NCBI GenBank assembly: GCA_003480725.1
Contig: QUJQ01000002.1
Span: 491,986 to 555,985, forward strand
From: Clostridiaceae bacterium AM27-36LB
Lineage (GTDB): Bacteria; Bacillota; Clostridia; Lachnospirales; Lachnospiraceae
Direction: 5' to 3'
DNA: 64,000 nt
Shown here piece by piece: positions 20,680 through 29,172 of this stretch; within the stretch, counting starts at the first letter, position 1, and every line of letters starts with the position of its first letter. A program made the position numbers and the translations under genes. Under the pieces are notes generated by a model, which was not told where the DNA came from, searched no databases, and was given only the letters and a program-made list of their open reading frames with translations.

Positions 20680-20790
20680 ATGACTGGTGTTACCTACAAT
20701 ACGGTAGGCGGTTAGTCCTTCTAACAGAGGACTGTGACCTCTGCTTACATAGAAATCCTTAAGGAAATCTTTGATACGGAGGACTTGCTC

Positions 20791-20892
20791 ATGCTGACCA
20801 TTGATAACCTCATCGGCATTATATGCCTTTGTGTGACTTTCTACAGTCTTGGTTATTCACGTGGCTCGCGTGATTCCAAGACACAAAAATAA
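20791..20892 (+). CDS. 33-residue hydrophobic peptide, type I toxin-like (locus A)
   Basis: Short open frame ATG 20791 to TAA 20892 with site CGGAGGA at a normal distance. The peptide has one membrane-spanning stretch (NLIGIICLCVTFYSLGY) and a charged Arg/Lys-rich tail (SRGSRDSKTQK), the layout of type I toxins. Its stop codon lies in the left arm of a hairpin. It is flanked by its own promoter, a terminator, and a convergent antisense promoter. No named family recognised. The locus at 63591-63925 has the same plan with a different peptide. Confidence 0.7.
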   Translation: MLTIDNLIGIICLCVTFYSLGYSRGSRDSKTQK

Positions 20893-20923
20893 CCGCCCAT
20901 TGTCCTGCCAGACTGAGCGGTTA
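20885..20923 (-). terminator. Terminator of the antisense RNA, locus A
   Basis: Stem TAACCGC (20890-20896) / GCGGTTA (20917-20923), loop of 20 bases; on the minus strand it is followed by ATTTTTG-like T-tract, while on the plus strand there is none. It therefore terminates minus-strand transcription, within the last codons of the peptide gene. Confidence 0.6.
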
Positions 20924-20942
20924 CTATAACTAATTATCTACA

Positions 20943-20971
20943 GGGCTAACCGTCTATCGGTAGCACCTTTT
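20943..20971 (+). terminator. Terminator of the peptide mRNA, locus A
   Basis: GCTAACCG / CGGTAGC stem with a bulged A and a five-base loop, followed by ACCTTTT on the plus strand. Confidence 0.55.
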
Positions 20972-20977
20972 AATATT

Positions 20978-21006
20978 ATAGTAGCATCCAACTACTTTTA
21001 TGTCAA
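20978..21006 (-). promoter_or_regulatory. Antisense promoter, locus A
   Basis: Minus strand: perfect -35 TTGACA (21001-21006), 17-base spacer, extended -10 TGC-TACTAT (20978-20983). It faces the peptide gene from just beyond that gene's terminator. Confidence 0.65.
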
Positions 21007-21041
21007 ATACTTATTTCATGAAGAAACTATTCTCCTTAGCC

Positions 21042-21740
21042 TCATCCCACCTTTTCAATTCGGTACACAAGCCCAATCTGTGCCGGATAAGTTTCCAGAA
21101 TTATCCCATTTGTCCAGATTTCTATCGTATCTCCCACCTGTACCTCATCCTGCAGATTATCTTTGGAAATCACGTAATCGCCTTCTGACAGTTCAAGGAA
21201 TCCTTCAGCGGTAGATACATAAGTGACCAACAGATTTCCATCATTTACTTCTTTTACCTTTGCTGTAAAATGTAGCACTTCTGCCGGAATTGAAGTGTCT
21301 GTGGAATCAGTATCCCGGAAAATTCTCGGTTCTTCATCCACATATACAATCAACTGCCCTTCCGAGCTTCTCTGATAACTCATACCCGTTCCAAAATTGG
21401 ACTGATTATTTTCTGATGGCAATTCCGTTGTATCTACGGCTGAATCAATCTCACCATCCATGTTCCCACATCCGACCATACTGCCAACAAATCCCGTATC
21501 CTGATATATCATCCCATCTACCATCACACATGGCGGATTCGCGATCGGATGAGATTCCGTAAGATCCGGCAGTGTTACCATATCGTCAGAGCCAACCACC
21601 TCATCCATCTGGATCTGTGGCTCATCTGTCTGCTGTACCGGAGTTCCCGCAGCTTCCTGTGTCACTGCATCTCCCCCACAGCCGCTTAAAATTCCAACTA
21701 CCATTCCCATTGCCAATAATATGCTGATTGTTCTTTTCAT
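21042..21740 (-). CDS. Lipoprotein with DUF3221-like C-terminal domain
   Basis: 232 residues. Start at 21740 (MKRTISILLAMGMVVGILSGCGG) with an AAGGGGA site; the lipobox is LSGC with Cys21. After an acidic, low-complexity stretch (25-140) comes a small beta domain (FTAKVKEVNDGNLLVTYV, GDTIEIWTNG, YPAQIGLVYRIEKVG) of the type called DUF3221 in Firmicutes lipoproteins. Function unknown; standalone gene. Confidence 0.72.
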   Translation of the reverse strand: MKRTISILLAMGMVVGILSGCGGDAVTQEAAGTPVQQTDEPQIQMDEVVGSDDMVTLPDLTESHPIANPPCVMVDGMIYQDTGFVGSMVGCGNMDGEIDSAVDTTELPSENNQSNFGTGMSYQRSSEGQLIVYVDEEPRIFRDTDSTDTSIPAEVLHFTAKVKEVNDGNLLVTYVSTAEGFLELSEGDYVISKDNLQDEVQVGDTIEIWTNGIILETYPAQIGLVYRIEKVG

Positions 21741-21806
21741 AAAATATCCCCTTTTCTTTTTCTGAAATATTTGCTTCTTGTACCTATATAAACGAAGAAA
21801 CCGCAT

Positions 21807-22224
21807 GTTTTACTACAACACTTGAAAAATAATTAAAAACATGAACCCCCATTTTATTACAGCATAATAAACCAAAACAGCCCGGAACGATGACATAAAA
21901 GCACGCATAACTCCAAAACAGCCCGGGGCAACAGCATAAAAGCTCGCATAAACAACAACATCCCGGAACGAGGACAATAAACTGCGCTGTATGACTTGGA
22001 GCGGATTGAGAAGTTCTGGTGTGCTGACTGGTGCGTACACTTTAGTGTACGTAACGAGGCAGTACAGCAGGGCTTCTCTGTCCGATACACGTCATACGAG
22101 CTTTTATGTCATCGCTTCGGGCTGCGTTAATATTCATGCGAGCTTTTATGTCATCATTCCGGGCTGTTATAGAATCCGTCGAGTTTTTATATCATCGCTT
22201 CAGACTGATATCAGGTTTTGCAAC
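21807..22224. repeat. Inverted clusters of about 41-bp repeats
   Basis: A 418-bp stretch without a believable gene. Three repeat units lie at about 21872-21994 and three in opposite orientation at about 22085-22215; the CCCGG core recurs at 21881, 21922 and 21962, and its complement near 22118 and 22159, a period of 40-41 bp. Units share CATAAAAGC/GCTTTTATG and CCGGAACGATG/CATCGTTCCGG-like blocks with drift, the outer units most decayed. Between the clusters is a 7-bp-stem palindrome, CGTACAC-TTTA-GTGTACG (22033-22050). Short open frames through it are products of the repeats. Confidence 0.75.
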
Positions 22225-22611
22225 CTACTTCTTCTCAATAAAGATTTTTCTGGTAATAAAGTTATACACCATCACCACTGCGGTCGCACCGACTTTGGTG
22301 ATCATATAGTGGATACCGAGAAGATCGGTTCCCAGCCACATACACAGTTCGTTCACTCCCAGTCCTACAATACTCAGCAGGACAAAGATTACGAACTGGC
22401 TGCCTTTATTGGCATTTTTATCGGTCTCAAATACAAACGTAACACTTAAGATGTAGTTCACTGTCACAGATACTGTAAAAGAAATAGTACTGGAGATCAG
22501 CGGGTTAATGCCAAATACTTCGGTCAGGAATACCATGATTCCCCAATCAATGAAGAAACACAGGAATCCAACAAATCCAAATTTAATCATCTGTTCTATT
22601 AATTTTTTCAT
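22225..22611 (-). CDS. GtrA family membrane protein
   Basis: 128 residues, four membrane helices (FGFVGFLCFFIDWGIMVFL first; AVVMVYNFITRKIFI last with the usual N-F-x-x-R-K ending). GtrA proteins are thought to help flip polyprenyl-phosphate sugars across the membrane. Last gene of the second polysaccharide operon, 9 bp after the SGNH hydrolase gene. Confidence 0.88.
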   Translation of the reverse strand: MKKLIEQMIKFGFVGFLCFFIDWGIMVFLTEVFGINPLISSTISFTVSVTVNYILSVTFVFETDKNANKGSQFVIFVLLSIVGLGVNELCMWLGTDLLGIHYMITKVGATAVVMVYNFITRKIFIEKK

Positions 22612-22620
22612 CTTACTTAT

Positions 22621-23844
22621 TTACTCCCATTTTGCTTTTGTTCCACAGATCACACTGTAGAGACAGTCTGCAATCTGTTCATATCCTGCTCTTCCCGGAT
22701 GAACTGCATCTGTAGGTACTTCCATCATCTCATCAGAATGAGGGTTGACTGGAACTTCTTCCGTATCAAAATTATTGGCACTGTCATGGCAGATCGATGC
22801 CGGAACAAAATACAGATAGTTCTCGTCCTTCAGTGTTTCTTCCAGATAAGTCATCAGATGAAATACCTTTTGATCCTCATCATACTTATAGCGGTCTCCA
22901 TACAGAGCCTGCCCCTTATTATTCCAGGAACCGATACCATCCTGATTGGCAGGATAGATCGTGTGTACCAGATAGATCGGCAGTGTCGGATCTGTCTCAT
23001 GGATATCTTTCACAATGGCAACAATATTATCACCATTTTCTGTCGGATCTTCCGCCAGTCCGTTGGTTCCCAGGAACAATTCCACTGCATCTGGGTGAAA
23101 TCCTGTCTTTTCCGTATAATATTTCCAGTCAAAGCTGCCAGTCTTCTCATTGTAGAAAGGCTGTACCTTCTCATGTGGTTCTTCCATGGTGTAAGGTGCG
23201 TCCGTCAGATAGTTAGCAGCAGAAAAACCTCTTCTGGCTTCCGTCAAGGAACCACCCACACCACGGGTTCCCATATAGATAATCTTATTATCCGTCAGTT
23301 CATTGAGCCTCTCATACGTGGCAGTATTGCAGGACAGACTGTCACCGATAGTCAGCAGTGAAAAGCTCTTCTTCTCTTCTGGAAGATCTTCCACGATCTT
23401 CAAAGTAGTAGAAGCAGTCGCCACCTGTGCACCGTTATCATCAAAAATAGTAAAGATCAGCGGGTAATCTCCCTCCAGATCATCCGTTCCGGTAATGGAG
23501 AATTTGCGTTGCATATTTTTGCCTACTGCGCAGGTCCATTTCACATTATAGTCCTCGATCCTTGTTCCAAGAGAAGAGATCTGATTGTTATAAAGTTCTA
23601 TGGTCACACCAGAAGCCACATAGATTTCCTCCGGCAGAAACAACTGCACACTGCTGTAGAGCCCTTCATCATTCTGAACAACTCCCTTTGCATCCAGCTT
23701 TGCATTCAGTTTTTTCACTTCATACTCCCGGGCCAGCTCATGCACTACAAGCACTGCTCCCAGGAATACACAGCAGATGGTCAGTGCCAAGATTGCACTG
23801 CGATATGCTCCCCTTATGACTTTCTCCCGTTCTAATCTCTTCAT
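22621..23844 (-). CDS. SGNH/GDSL-family hydrolase, membrane-anchored
   Basis: 407 residues: one N-terminal membrane helix (about 17-36), a linker and beta domain, then the SGNH hydrolase. Block I LLTIGDSLSCN carries the nucleophile Ser, block II has the Gly (RGVGGS), block III is FLGTNGL, and block V is TDAVHPG with the catalytic Asp and His. Family members are esterases or O-acetyl transfer/removal enzymes on polysaccharides; extracellular deacylation of the exported polymer is a reasonable guess. Confidence 0.83.
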   Translation of the reverse strand: MKRLEREKVIRGAYRSAILALTICCVFLGAVLVVHELAREYEVKKLNAKLDAKGVVQNDEGLYSSVQLFLPEEIYVASGVTIELYNNQISSLGTRIEDYNVKWTCAVGKNMQRKFSITGTDDLEGDYPLIFTIFDDNGAQVATASTTLKIVEDLPEEKKSFSLLTIGDSLSCNTATYERLNELTDNKIIYMGTRGVGGSLTEARRGFSAANYLTDAPYTMEEPHEKVQPFYNEKTGSFDWKYYTEKTGFHPDAVELFLGTNGLAEDPTENGDNIVAIVKDIHETDPTLPIYLVHTIYPANQDGIGSWNNKGQALYGDRYKYDEDQKVFHLMTYLEETLKDENYLYFVPASICHDSANNFDTEEVPVNPHSDEMMEVPTDAVHPGRAGYEQIADCLYSVICGTKAKWE

Positions 23845-23853
23845 ATCTCTCCT

Positions 23854-25746
23854 CTAAAAGCGCAGGGTAAAATCGGAATAATCCAGTGAAAAATTCGGGT
23901 TATAGTACGGATCTCCCGCATCTAACTGTTCTTTCCATTTATCCCGGAAATGTGCGCATTCCCGTTCATAACGACGAAGTTTTTCTCCCTCTTCCATGCC
24001 GCGGGTCTTGGATTCATAGTGATACAGCTCCGCAAATGGAGTGAAAATGTTCAGATATCCTTTTTCCCGGATCTTCAGGCACAGATCCACATCATTAAGG
24101 GAAATGGTAAATGACTCATCAAGGCCATCCACTTCCTCATAAATGCTCTTTTTCACCATCAGGCAGGCTCCTGTGACAGCTGTCACATCCTGTGCATAAC
24201 AGAGTCTTCCCATATAACCCAGGTGCTCTCTTGGCATCTTATAATGGGTATGTCCTGCAGAGCGATGAGCTCCCAGCCCGATCACCACGCCAGCATGCTG
24301 GATCGTATTGTCCGCATAATAAAGCTTTGCTCCTACCGCACCAACATCTTTACGCTGTGCATACATAAGAAGCTGCTCCATCCAGTCCGGACTGATCACT
24401 TCCGTATCGTTGTTCAAGAACAGCAGATACTCCCCTTTTGTCTCTTTAACTCCCACATTATTGATTCTGGAATAGTTGAAGCCACCTTCATAGGTTACAA
24501 TCTTTACTTTTGGATCACTTTCCAGTTCTTTGTAGTAATCACGGATGCTTTGCTCTACACTGTTATTTTCCACTACCACGATCTCATAATTTTTCCAGGT
24601 AGATTTCTTCTCAATAGAAGTAATACAGCGTCTCAAATCTTCCACATGATCCTTATTCGGAATTACAATACTGATCAACGGCTCTCCATTGATTGGATAC
24701 TTGATCTGAAAAATAGTCGGGAATGCACGAGTGCTCTCCACTTCCACTTCAATTCCATAATAATCACGCATATGATCATGAACTGCTCTCTTGGCCGCGT
24801 CAATGGCGTAGGTCTTGGCACCAATATCAGCTGCCACTGAATTCGGATGGGATCTCCAATAGTAGAGGATCTTCGGAATATGACATACATGCTTTGCCTC
24901 TTCGGTCAGGCGAAGGATCATATCATGGTCCTGACTTCCATCATACTCCGGACGGAATAACCCGGTCTTCTTCAGCAGATCTGCGTCAAACATGGAGAAA
25001 TGGCAGATATAATTGTTGGCACGCAGATTATCCGAAGAATAATCCGGCTTAAAATGCAGTACGATCAGATCATCAAGATTCGGAGAGGTAAAGGTCGCCT
25101 CATCCGTATAAACATAATCTGCATCTTTCTCACAGACTGTTTTCACACACTCAAACAGCAGACTTGGATGCATCACATCATCATGATCAAAAAGGCCAAT
25201 AAAATTACCGGTTGCCATGGAAAAACATACATTGGTATTCCCGGAGATTCCCAAGTTCTTCTCGATCTTCTGATATTTGATCCGGCTGTCTTTCTCTATA
25301 TACTCCTGACAGATCCTTCCCACATCTGTATGCTTGTCATCACTTCCATCTGCCAGACACAGTTCCCAGTTCTTGTAGGTCTGTGTCACTACAGAATCGA
25401 TCATTTCCCGCAGGAACTTCTCCGGGGTATTGTACAGAGGCACCAGGACACTGATCTTGATCTCTCTTGGAAATACAGTCTCTTCCTCTCTGCGTCTCTC
25501 CTCTGCATTCGGGAAAGATTTTGTTCCAAAATCCAGACGCTTGGACGCTTCTCCTTTTTTCTGTTTCCAGCGACGGTACATTCCTTTGAATCCACCGTAA
25601 TGAATATAGGCATTTCTGGTACGGATCACAAAATGTACCACTACCCGCACCGGTTTTGACAGCTTCCAGTACCAGGTATCCCTCACCCCGTCAAATCGCT
25701 TGTCTCTGTGTGCAGGCAGTTCTGCCTTCTTGTTCTCTTCACTCAT
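23854..25746 (-). CDS. Two-domain family 2 glycosyltransferase
   Basis: 630 residues, two GT-A modules, both with intact motifs. First (about 98-290): ISVLVPLYNTP, LADGSDDKHTD, FIGLFDHDDVMHP, QDHDMILRLTEEA. Second (about 365-560): ISIVIPNKDH, YLLFLNNDTEVIS, TGACLMVKKSIYEEVDG, SLNDVDLCLKIRE. Paralogue of the protein at 11881-13668, which lost its second metal motif. Overlaps the methyltransferase-like gene by four bases, so coupled. Probably adds alternating sugars to the exported polymer. Confidence 0.87.
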   Translation of the reverse strand: MSEENKKAELPAHRDKRFDGVRDTWYWKLSKPVRVVVHFVIRTRNAYIHYGGFKGMYRRWKQKKGEASKRLDFGTKSFPNAEERRREEETVFPREIKISVLVPLYNTPEKFLREMIDSVVTQTYKNWELCLADGSDDKHTDVGRICQEYIEKDSRIKYQKIEKNLGISGNTNVCFSMATGNFIGLFDHDDVMHPSLLFECVKTVCEKDADYVYTDEATFTSPNLDDLIVLHFKPDYSSDNLRANNYICHFSMFDADLLKKTGLFRPEYDGSQDHDMILRLTEEAKHVCHIPKILYYWRSHPNSVAADIGAKTYAIDAAKRAVHDHMRDYYGIEVEVESTRAFPTIFQIKYPINGEPLISIVIPNKDHVEDLRRCITSIEKKSTWKNYEIVVVENNSVEQSIRDYYKELESDPKVKIVTYEGGFNYSRINNVGVKETKGEYLLFLNNDTEVISPDWMEQLLMYAQRKDVGAVGAKLYYADNTIQHAGVVIGLGAHRSAGHTHYKMPREHLGYMGRLCYAQDVTAVTGACLMVKKSIYEEVDGLDESFTISLNDVDLCLKIREKGYLNIFTPFAELYHYESKTRGMEEGEKLRRYERECAHFRDKWKEQLDAGDPYYNPNFSLDYSDFTLRF

Positions 25747-27866
25747 TTTCCTGTCCTCTTTAATTTCTTCAGCAGCTTAAATGGCGCACTGTTGTAAAGT
25801 CTCTCTGCTCTACGCACCCGGTTCAAAAGATTCATGCAGGCATAAGCTGCATCCGGGCTTATGGTCTGAACACTCAGCTCCACATAAAGTCTGCTTGTTC
25901 CTTCCACGATCCCACCGATCAGAAGCTGCGGATCTTCTGTGGTGTAGACGATGCCTGTGTTCTCCAGCTCTCTTCCGTTATGACTCCAGGGCAGTTCATA
26001 AGAACCTCCCAGTTCTCCTAATATCCGTCTAACCTTTACAAGACAAGTCTCTTCTGCCGGGTCAAGCCGCACAGCCTTACATCCTGCAGGAAGCAGAATC
26101 GTCAGCCGGATCAGCCCTTCCTTGTCAGGTTCGGTTTCAATCCAGAAACTATTATTTTCCGAAAATCCCTGTCCACAGTCTGTATAGACCTGAATCTGGT
26201 CTTTTTTCGCATTTTTCAGAAGCTGCTCCAGCTTCCAGGTTCTTCCTGCCGTGTGAAGATACTGTGCACCGATCGTCACAGTTCCACCCAGCAGCCAGAG
26301 CTGGAAATGATGTTCCATCTCCTCAAATATCTTCTCTTCTTCTGCGGAGATGCCAAGCTGTGCCAGATATCCCATCTGCTTAAGCTCGCTTCTGCTGTGC
26401 AGATAAAGAGAGACCGCTCTCCAGATCAGGTATTCCACTGGAACCTGGACATCAAAGGTCCACTCATAGTCAATGATCTGTGTACCATCTTCCGTCTCCA
26501 TAAGATTTCCAAAGATCCAGTCCAGATTGTTGACCGGTGCCCCCAGATATGCTTTCTTAAAATCTGCTTTACCGAACATTTCCACAAACTTCGGACTGAC
26601 TGTAAATGGCTGCAACTCCCGCTGCAAACATCCAAGCAGTAACTTCTTATATTCCTGCAGTGCTTCAGCCAGCTTTCCATATTCTTTCTGCGCCCGCAGG
26701 TCATCCAGCCGCTCTTCCAGTGTATGTCCACTTAAAAATTCAAAGTATGCCGCATCCTCTTTTAATTCGCAGCGGTTCACCTTCACGCAAGCCGCCATAT
26801 ACTGTGTGCCCAGCACTTCTTCCCAGTGCTTCATGGCTGCTACATGTGCTTTTGCTTCCTGGCTTACCGGAACTTTTCTCACCTGACAGCCATCCTCTGT
26901 CTTCAGGATATCTGTCCGAATCATAAACTCTTTTGCCCGGTCATTGGAATATTTTACATAGACCGGCAGATCCGTGCGTTCCGATCCTGCCACGATCAGA
27001 AATGTGTTGGAAAATTCTGGAAATCTTCCATCTGCAATGATCTGGTCATATACTTTTTCTTCATCAAACAGAACCAGACGCTCTCCTTCAAAATTCCGAA
27101 GGTTCTGATTCAGCTCTCCTGCACCCGGGAGCCACTGATCTGAATACATACTCATCGGAAACCAGCGCTCTGGATACGGATAATACATCCGATGCTCTCC
27201 AAGACCACTCTTTTCCAGAAGAACTTCCAGCTCTTTTCGGGAACATGTGCTTCCATTTCCTTCCAGACTGTCAAAATAACGTCCTGTATGCGGCTCCATA
27301 GCTCCTGCCCAGTATTTCATACCAAACCGGTTATCCACCGCAAGCACCAGATGTCCCTTTGGATGTATCCGCTTCTTAAGAATCTTCAATGCCTGCACCT
27401 GCGGATTCTCTCCCGCAAAATACCTTTGAGCCTCACTTAAGATACCCGGTGCTATGATCCAGTCAAAATTGCCTTCGATCTGTTCCAGGTTTTTCCACAG
27501 ATCTCCTGCGTAGACAACGAGATTATCCACATCCTGATGTCGGGTTGCCAACAGTTTACACCGGCTGAAGTTCTCCTCAAGACAGATCACCTCTGCTGCC
27601 TTTCCTGCAAAACCACCCGTCAGTTCTCCGCTGTCTGCACCAAATTCCAACACCCGATCAGTCTTCTTTACAGGAAGCCACTGGGTCAGATTTGCCCGCA
27701 GATGGGACAGGTGATAGAGTACCGGCCAGTCCGGTGACTGCTGCTGACGGCAGTCATACCCTTCTGCCAGCAATTCCCGGATTCTTGCATCTTCCAAAGC
27801 CTCTGTCTGAAGAAGTATTTCTTCTTCTCTATATTGAATCGTTACTTTTCCAATCTGTTCCTGCAT
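25743..27866 (-). CDS. SAM-dependent methyltransferase fused to a kinase-like domain
   Basis: 707 residues. The N-terminal class I methyltransferase has motif I VLEFGADSGELTGG (about 71-84), acidic CLEEN, and PKGHLVLAVDNRFG. The middle (about 290-530) looks like a kinase/phosphotransferase fold: NNLDWIFGNLMETEDG and IIDYEWTF supply the Asp, Asn and Asp-x-Glu pattern of such active sites. A C-terminal domain and a basic tail (LLKKLKRTGK) follow. The order resembles WbdD, which caps E. coli O-antigen chains. Site AAAGGCG. It precedes (minus strand) the glycosyltransferase and follows the ABC exporter genes. Methyltransferase sure; kinase part inferred. Confidence 0.72.
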   Translation of the reverse strand: MQEQIGKVTIQYREEEILLQTEALEDARIRELLAEGYDCRQQQSPDWPVLYHLSHLRANLTQWLPVKKTDRVLEFGADSGELTGGFAGKAAEVICLEENFSRCKLLATRHQDVDNLVVYAGDLWKNLEQIEGNFDWIIAPGILSEAQRYFAGENPQVQALKILKKRIHPKGHLVLAVDNRFGMKYWAGAMEPHTGRYFDSLEGNGSTCSRKELEVLLEKSGLGEHRMYYPYPERWFPMSMYSDQWLPGAGELNQNLRNFEGERLVLFDEEKVYDQIIADGRFPEFSNTFLIVAGSERTDLPVYVKYSNDRAKEFMIRTDILKTEDGCQVRKVPVSQEAKAHVAAMKHWEEVLGTQYMAACVKVNRCELKEDAAYFEFLSGHTLEERLDDLRAQKEYGKLAEALQEYKKLLLGCLQRELQPFTVSPKFVEMFGKADFKKAYLGAPVNNLDWIFGNLMETEDGTQIIDYEWTFDVQVPVEYLIWRAVSLYLHSRSELKQMGYLAQLGISAEEEKIFEEMEHHFQLWLLGGTVTIGAQYLHTAGRTWKLEQLLKNAKKDQIQVYTDCGQGFSENNSFWIETEPDKEGLIRLTILLPAGCKAVRLDPAEETCLVKVRRILGELGGSYELPWSHNGRELENTGIVYTTEDPQLLIGGIVEGTSRLYVELSVQTISPDAAYACMNLLNRVRRAERLYNSAPFKLLKKLKRTGK

Positions 27867-27878
27867 GTGTTACGCCTT

Positions 27879-29159
27879 TCACGCCTTTTCAACGGTGATT
27901 GCCGAATTCATATCATAAAAACCAACCGTATCCTTATCAGACAATACAGTCATTCCCACCAGATCATACAGCCGGTGGTATACCCGGAACTCATCATCCA
28001 CATATCCTGTACAGCCAAGGGAGATCAGATAATCTCCTCCCTGCAGGTCAATCCGCTGGGTATAGGTAACGATCCGGCTCTCACCGGCTTCCACGACACC
28101 TGTCTCCACGCGCTCGAACATGGTATTGGTTCCTGTAATATCCGTACCCTGCTTGTTACGGATCGTGATCGTAAAAATCGGGTTCTTTACCTGCTCATGG
28201 AAGTAGAGCTTTGCCTTGATCTGACAGGTGGATCCCTTCTCAATAATACTGGAATACTGACCGTACTGGTCAATGATACAAAAATCTACGATCTCTGCCT
28301 GTTTTTCACCATAATCTAACAGCTTTGGATTGATCTCAAAGTGCTCTTTCCATGCTTTTCCATCTTCCACATGTTCATTGATCGCACTCTTTCCATTCAC
28401 ATCCTCCAGGGTATCCTCGTCAAGCTGATGGACCAGAAGCTTCTTATACATGTTGACCATATCACGGGGGGACCCTTCTGCCAGCTTCACACCTTTGTTC
28501 AGAAGTACAACCCTGTCACAATATTTTGCAATGCTGGTCAGATCATGGCTGACAAACAGAATGGTCTTGCCCAGCTTCTTGAACTCTTCAAATTTATGAT
28601 AACATTTTGCCTGGAAGAATACGTCTCCAACTGAAAGTGCCTCATCCACGATCAGGATCTCTGGATCAATATTGATAGCCACTGCAAATGCAAGACGTAC
28701 AAACATACCACTGGAATAGGTCTTCACCGGCTGATGGATAAATTCGCCGATATCTGCAAAATCCAGGATTGCCTGCAGTCTGTCATTGATCTCCTCCTCG
28801 GAAAAGCCAAGCATGGTACCGTTGAGGTACACATTTTCCAGACCTGTATATTCCATATTAAAACCGGCTCCCAGCTCCAGAAGAGCAGAGATCCGCCCAT
28901 TGATCTCCATCGTTCCGCTGGTCGGACTTAACACACCGGTAATGATCTTCAGGATCGTTGATTTACCGGAACCATTGACACCAATGATTCCCACCGTCTC
29001 TCCCTGATGGATCTCCATGCTCACGTCCCTGAGCGCAAAGTGCTCGGTGTAGCATTTCTTCTTAGTGAGTCCCAGAGAATCCTTCAGACGGTCACGGTTG
29101 CGGTTATATAATTTGTATACTTTTGTAATATGCTCTAACTTAATCGCTTCGCTGCTCAT
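27879..29159 (-). CDS. Polysaccharide ABC exporter ATPase, Wzt type with carbohydrate-binding tail
   Basis: ATPase of a polysaccharide/teichoic-acid exporter, 426 residues. Start MSSEAIKLEHITKVY at 29159 with GAAGGAG. Walker A GVNGSGKST, Q-loop, signature YSSGMFVRLAFA, Walker B EILIVDEALSVGD, H-loop FVSHD. The extra C-terminal domain (about 285-426: DFCIIDQYGQ, TIRNKQGTDITGTNT, YLISLGCTG) is the Wzt-C type that, in known systems, binds the polymer's non-reducing-end cap. Forms the transporter with the next gene's permease. Confidence 0.92.
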   Translation of the reverse strand: MSSEAIKLEHITKVYKLYNRNRDRLKDSLGLTKKKCYTEHFALRDVSMEIHQGETVGIIGVNGSGKSTILKIITGVLSPTSGTMEINGRISALLELGAGFNMEYTGLENVYLNGTMLGFSEEEINDRLQAILDFADIGEFIHQPVKTYSSGMFVRLAFAVAINIDPEILIVDEALSVGDVFFQAKCYHKFEEFKKLGKTILFVSHDLTSIAKYCDRVVLLNKGVKLAEGSPRDMVNMYKKLLVHQLDEDTLEDVNGKSAINEHVEDGKAWKEHFEINPKLLDYGEKQAEIVDFCIIDQYGQYSSIIEKGSTCQIKAKLYFHEQVKNPIFTITIRNKQGTDITGTNTMFERVETGVVEAGESRIVTYTQRIDLQGGDYLISLGCTGYVDDEFRVYHRLYDLVGMTVLSDKDTVGFYDMNSAITVEKA

Positions 29160-29172
29160 GATTCTCCTTCTC

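Larger units (their letters stand above)
20885..20971 (-). ncRNA. Predicted antisense RNA, locus A
   Basis: Inferred short RNA of about 85 nt running from the minus-strand promoter at 20978-21006 to the terminator at 20885-20923. It is complementary to the 3' end of the peptide mRNA, including the stop codon. Ends are estimates from the promoter and hairpin. Confidence 0.55.

Noticed and set aside
21813..22090. Two short minus-strand frames across the 41-bp repeats
   Set aside because: They exist only because the repeats keep frame by chance; the peptides are repetitive and lack start signals.
21872..22215. CRISPR array
   Set aside because: The repeated units follow one another without unique spacers, face both directions and differ among themselves; no cas genes are present.
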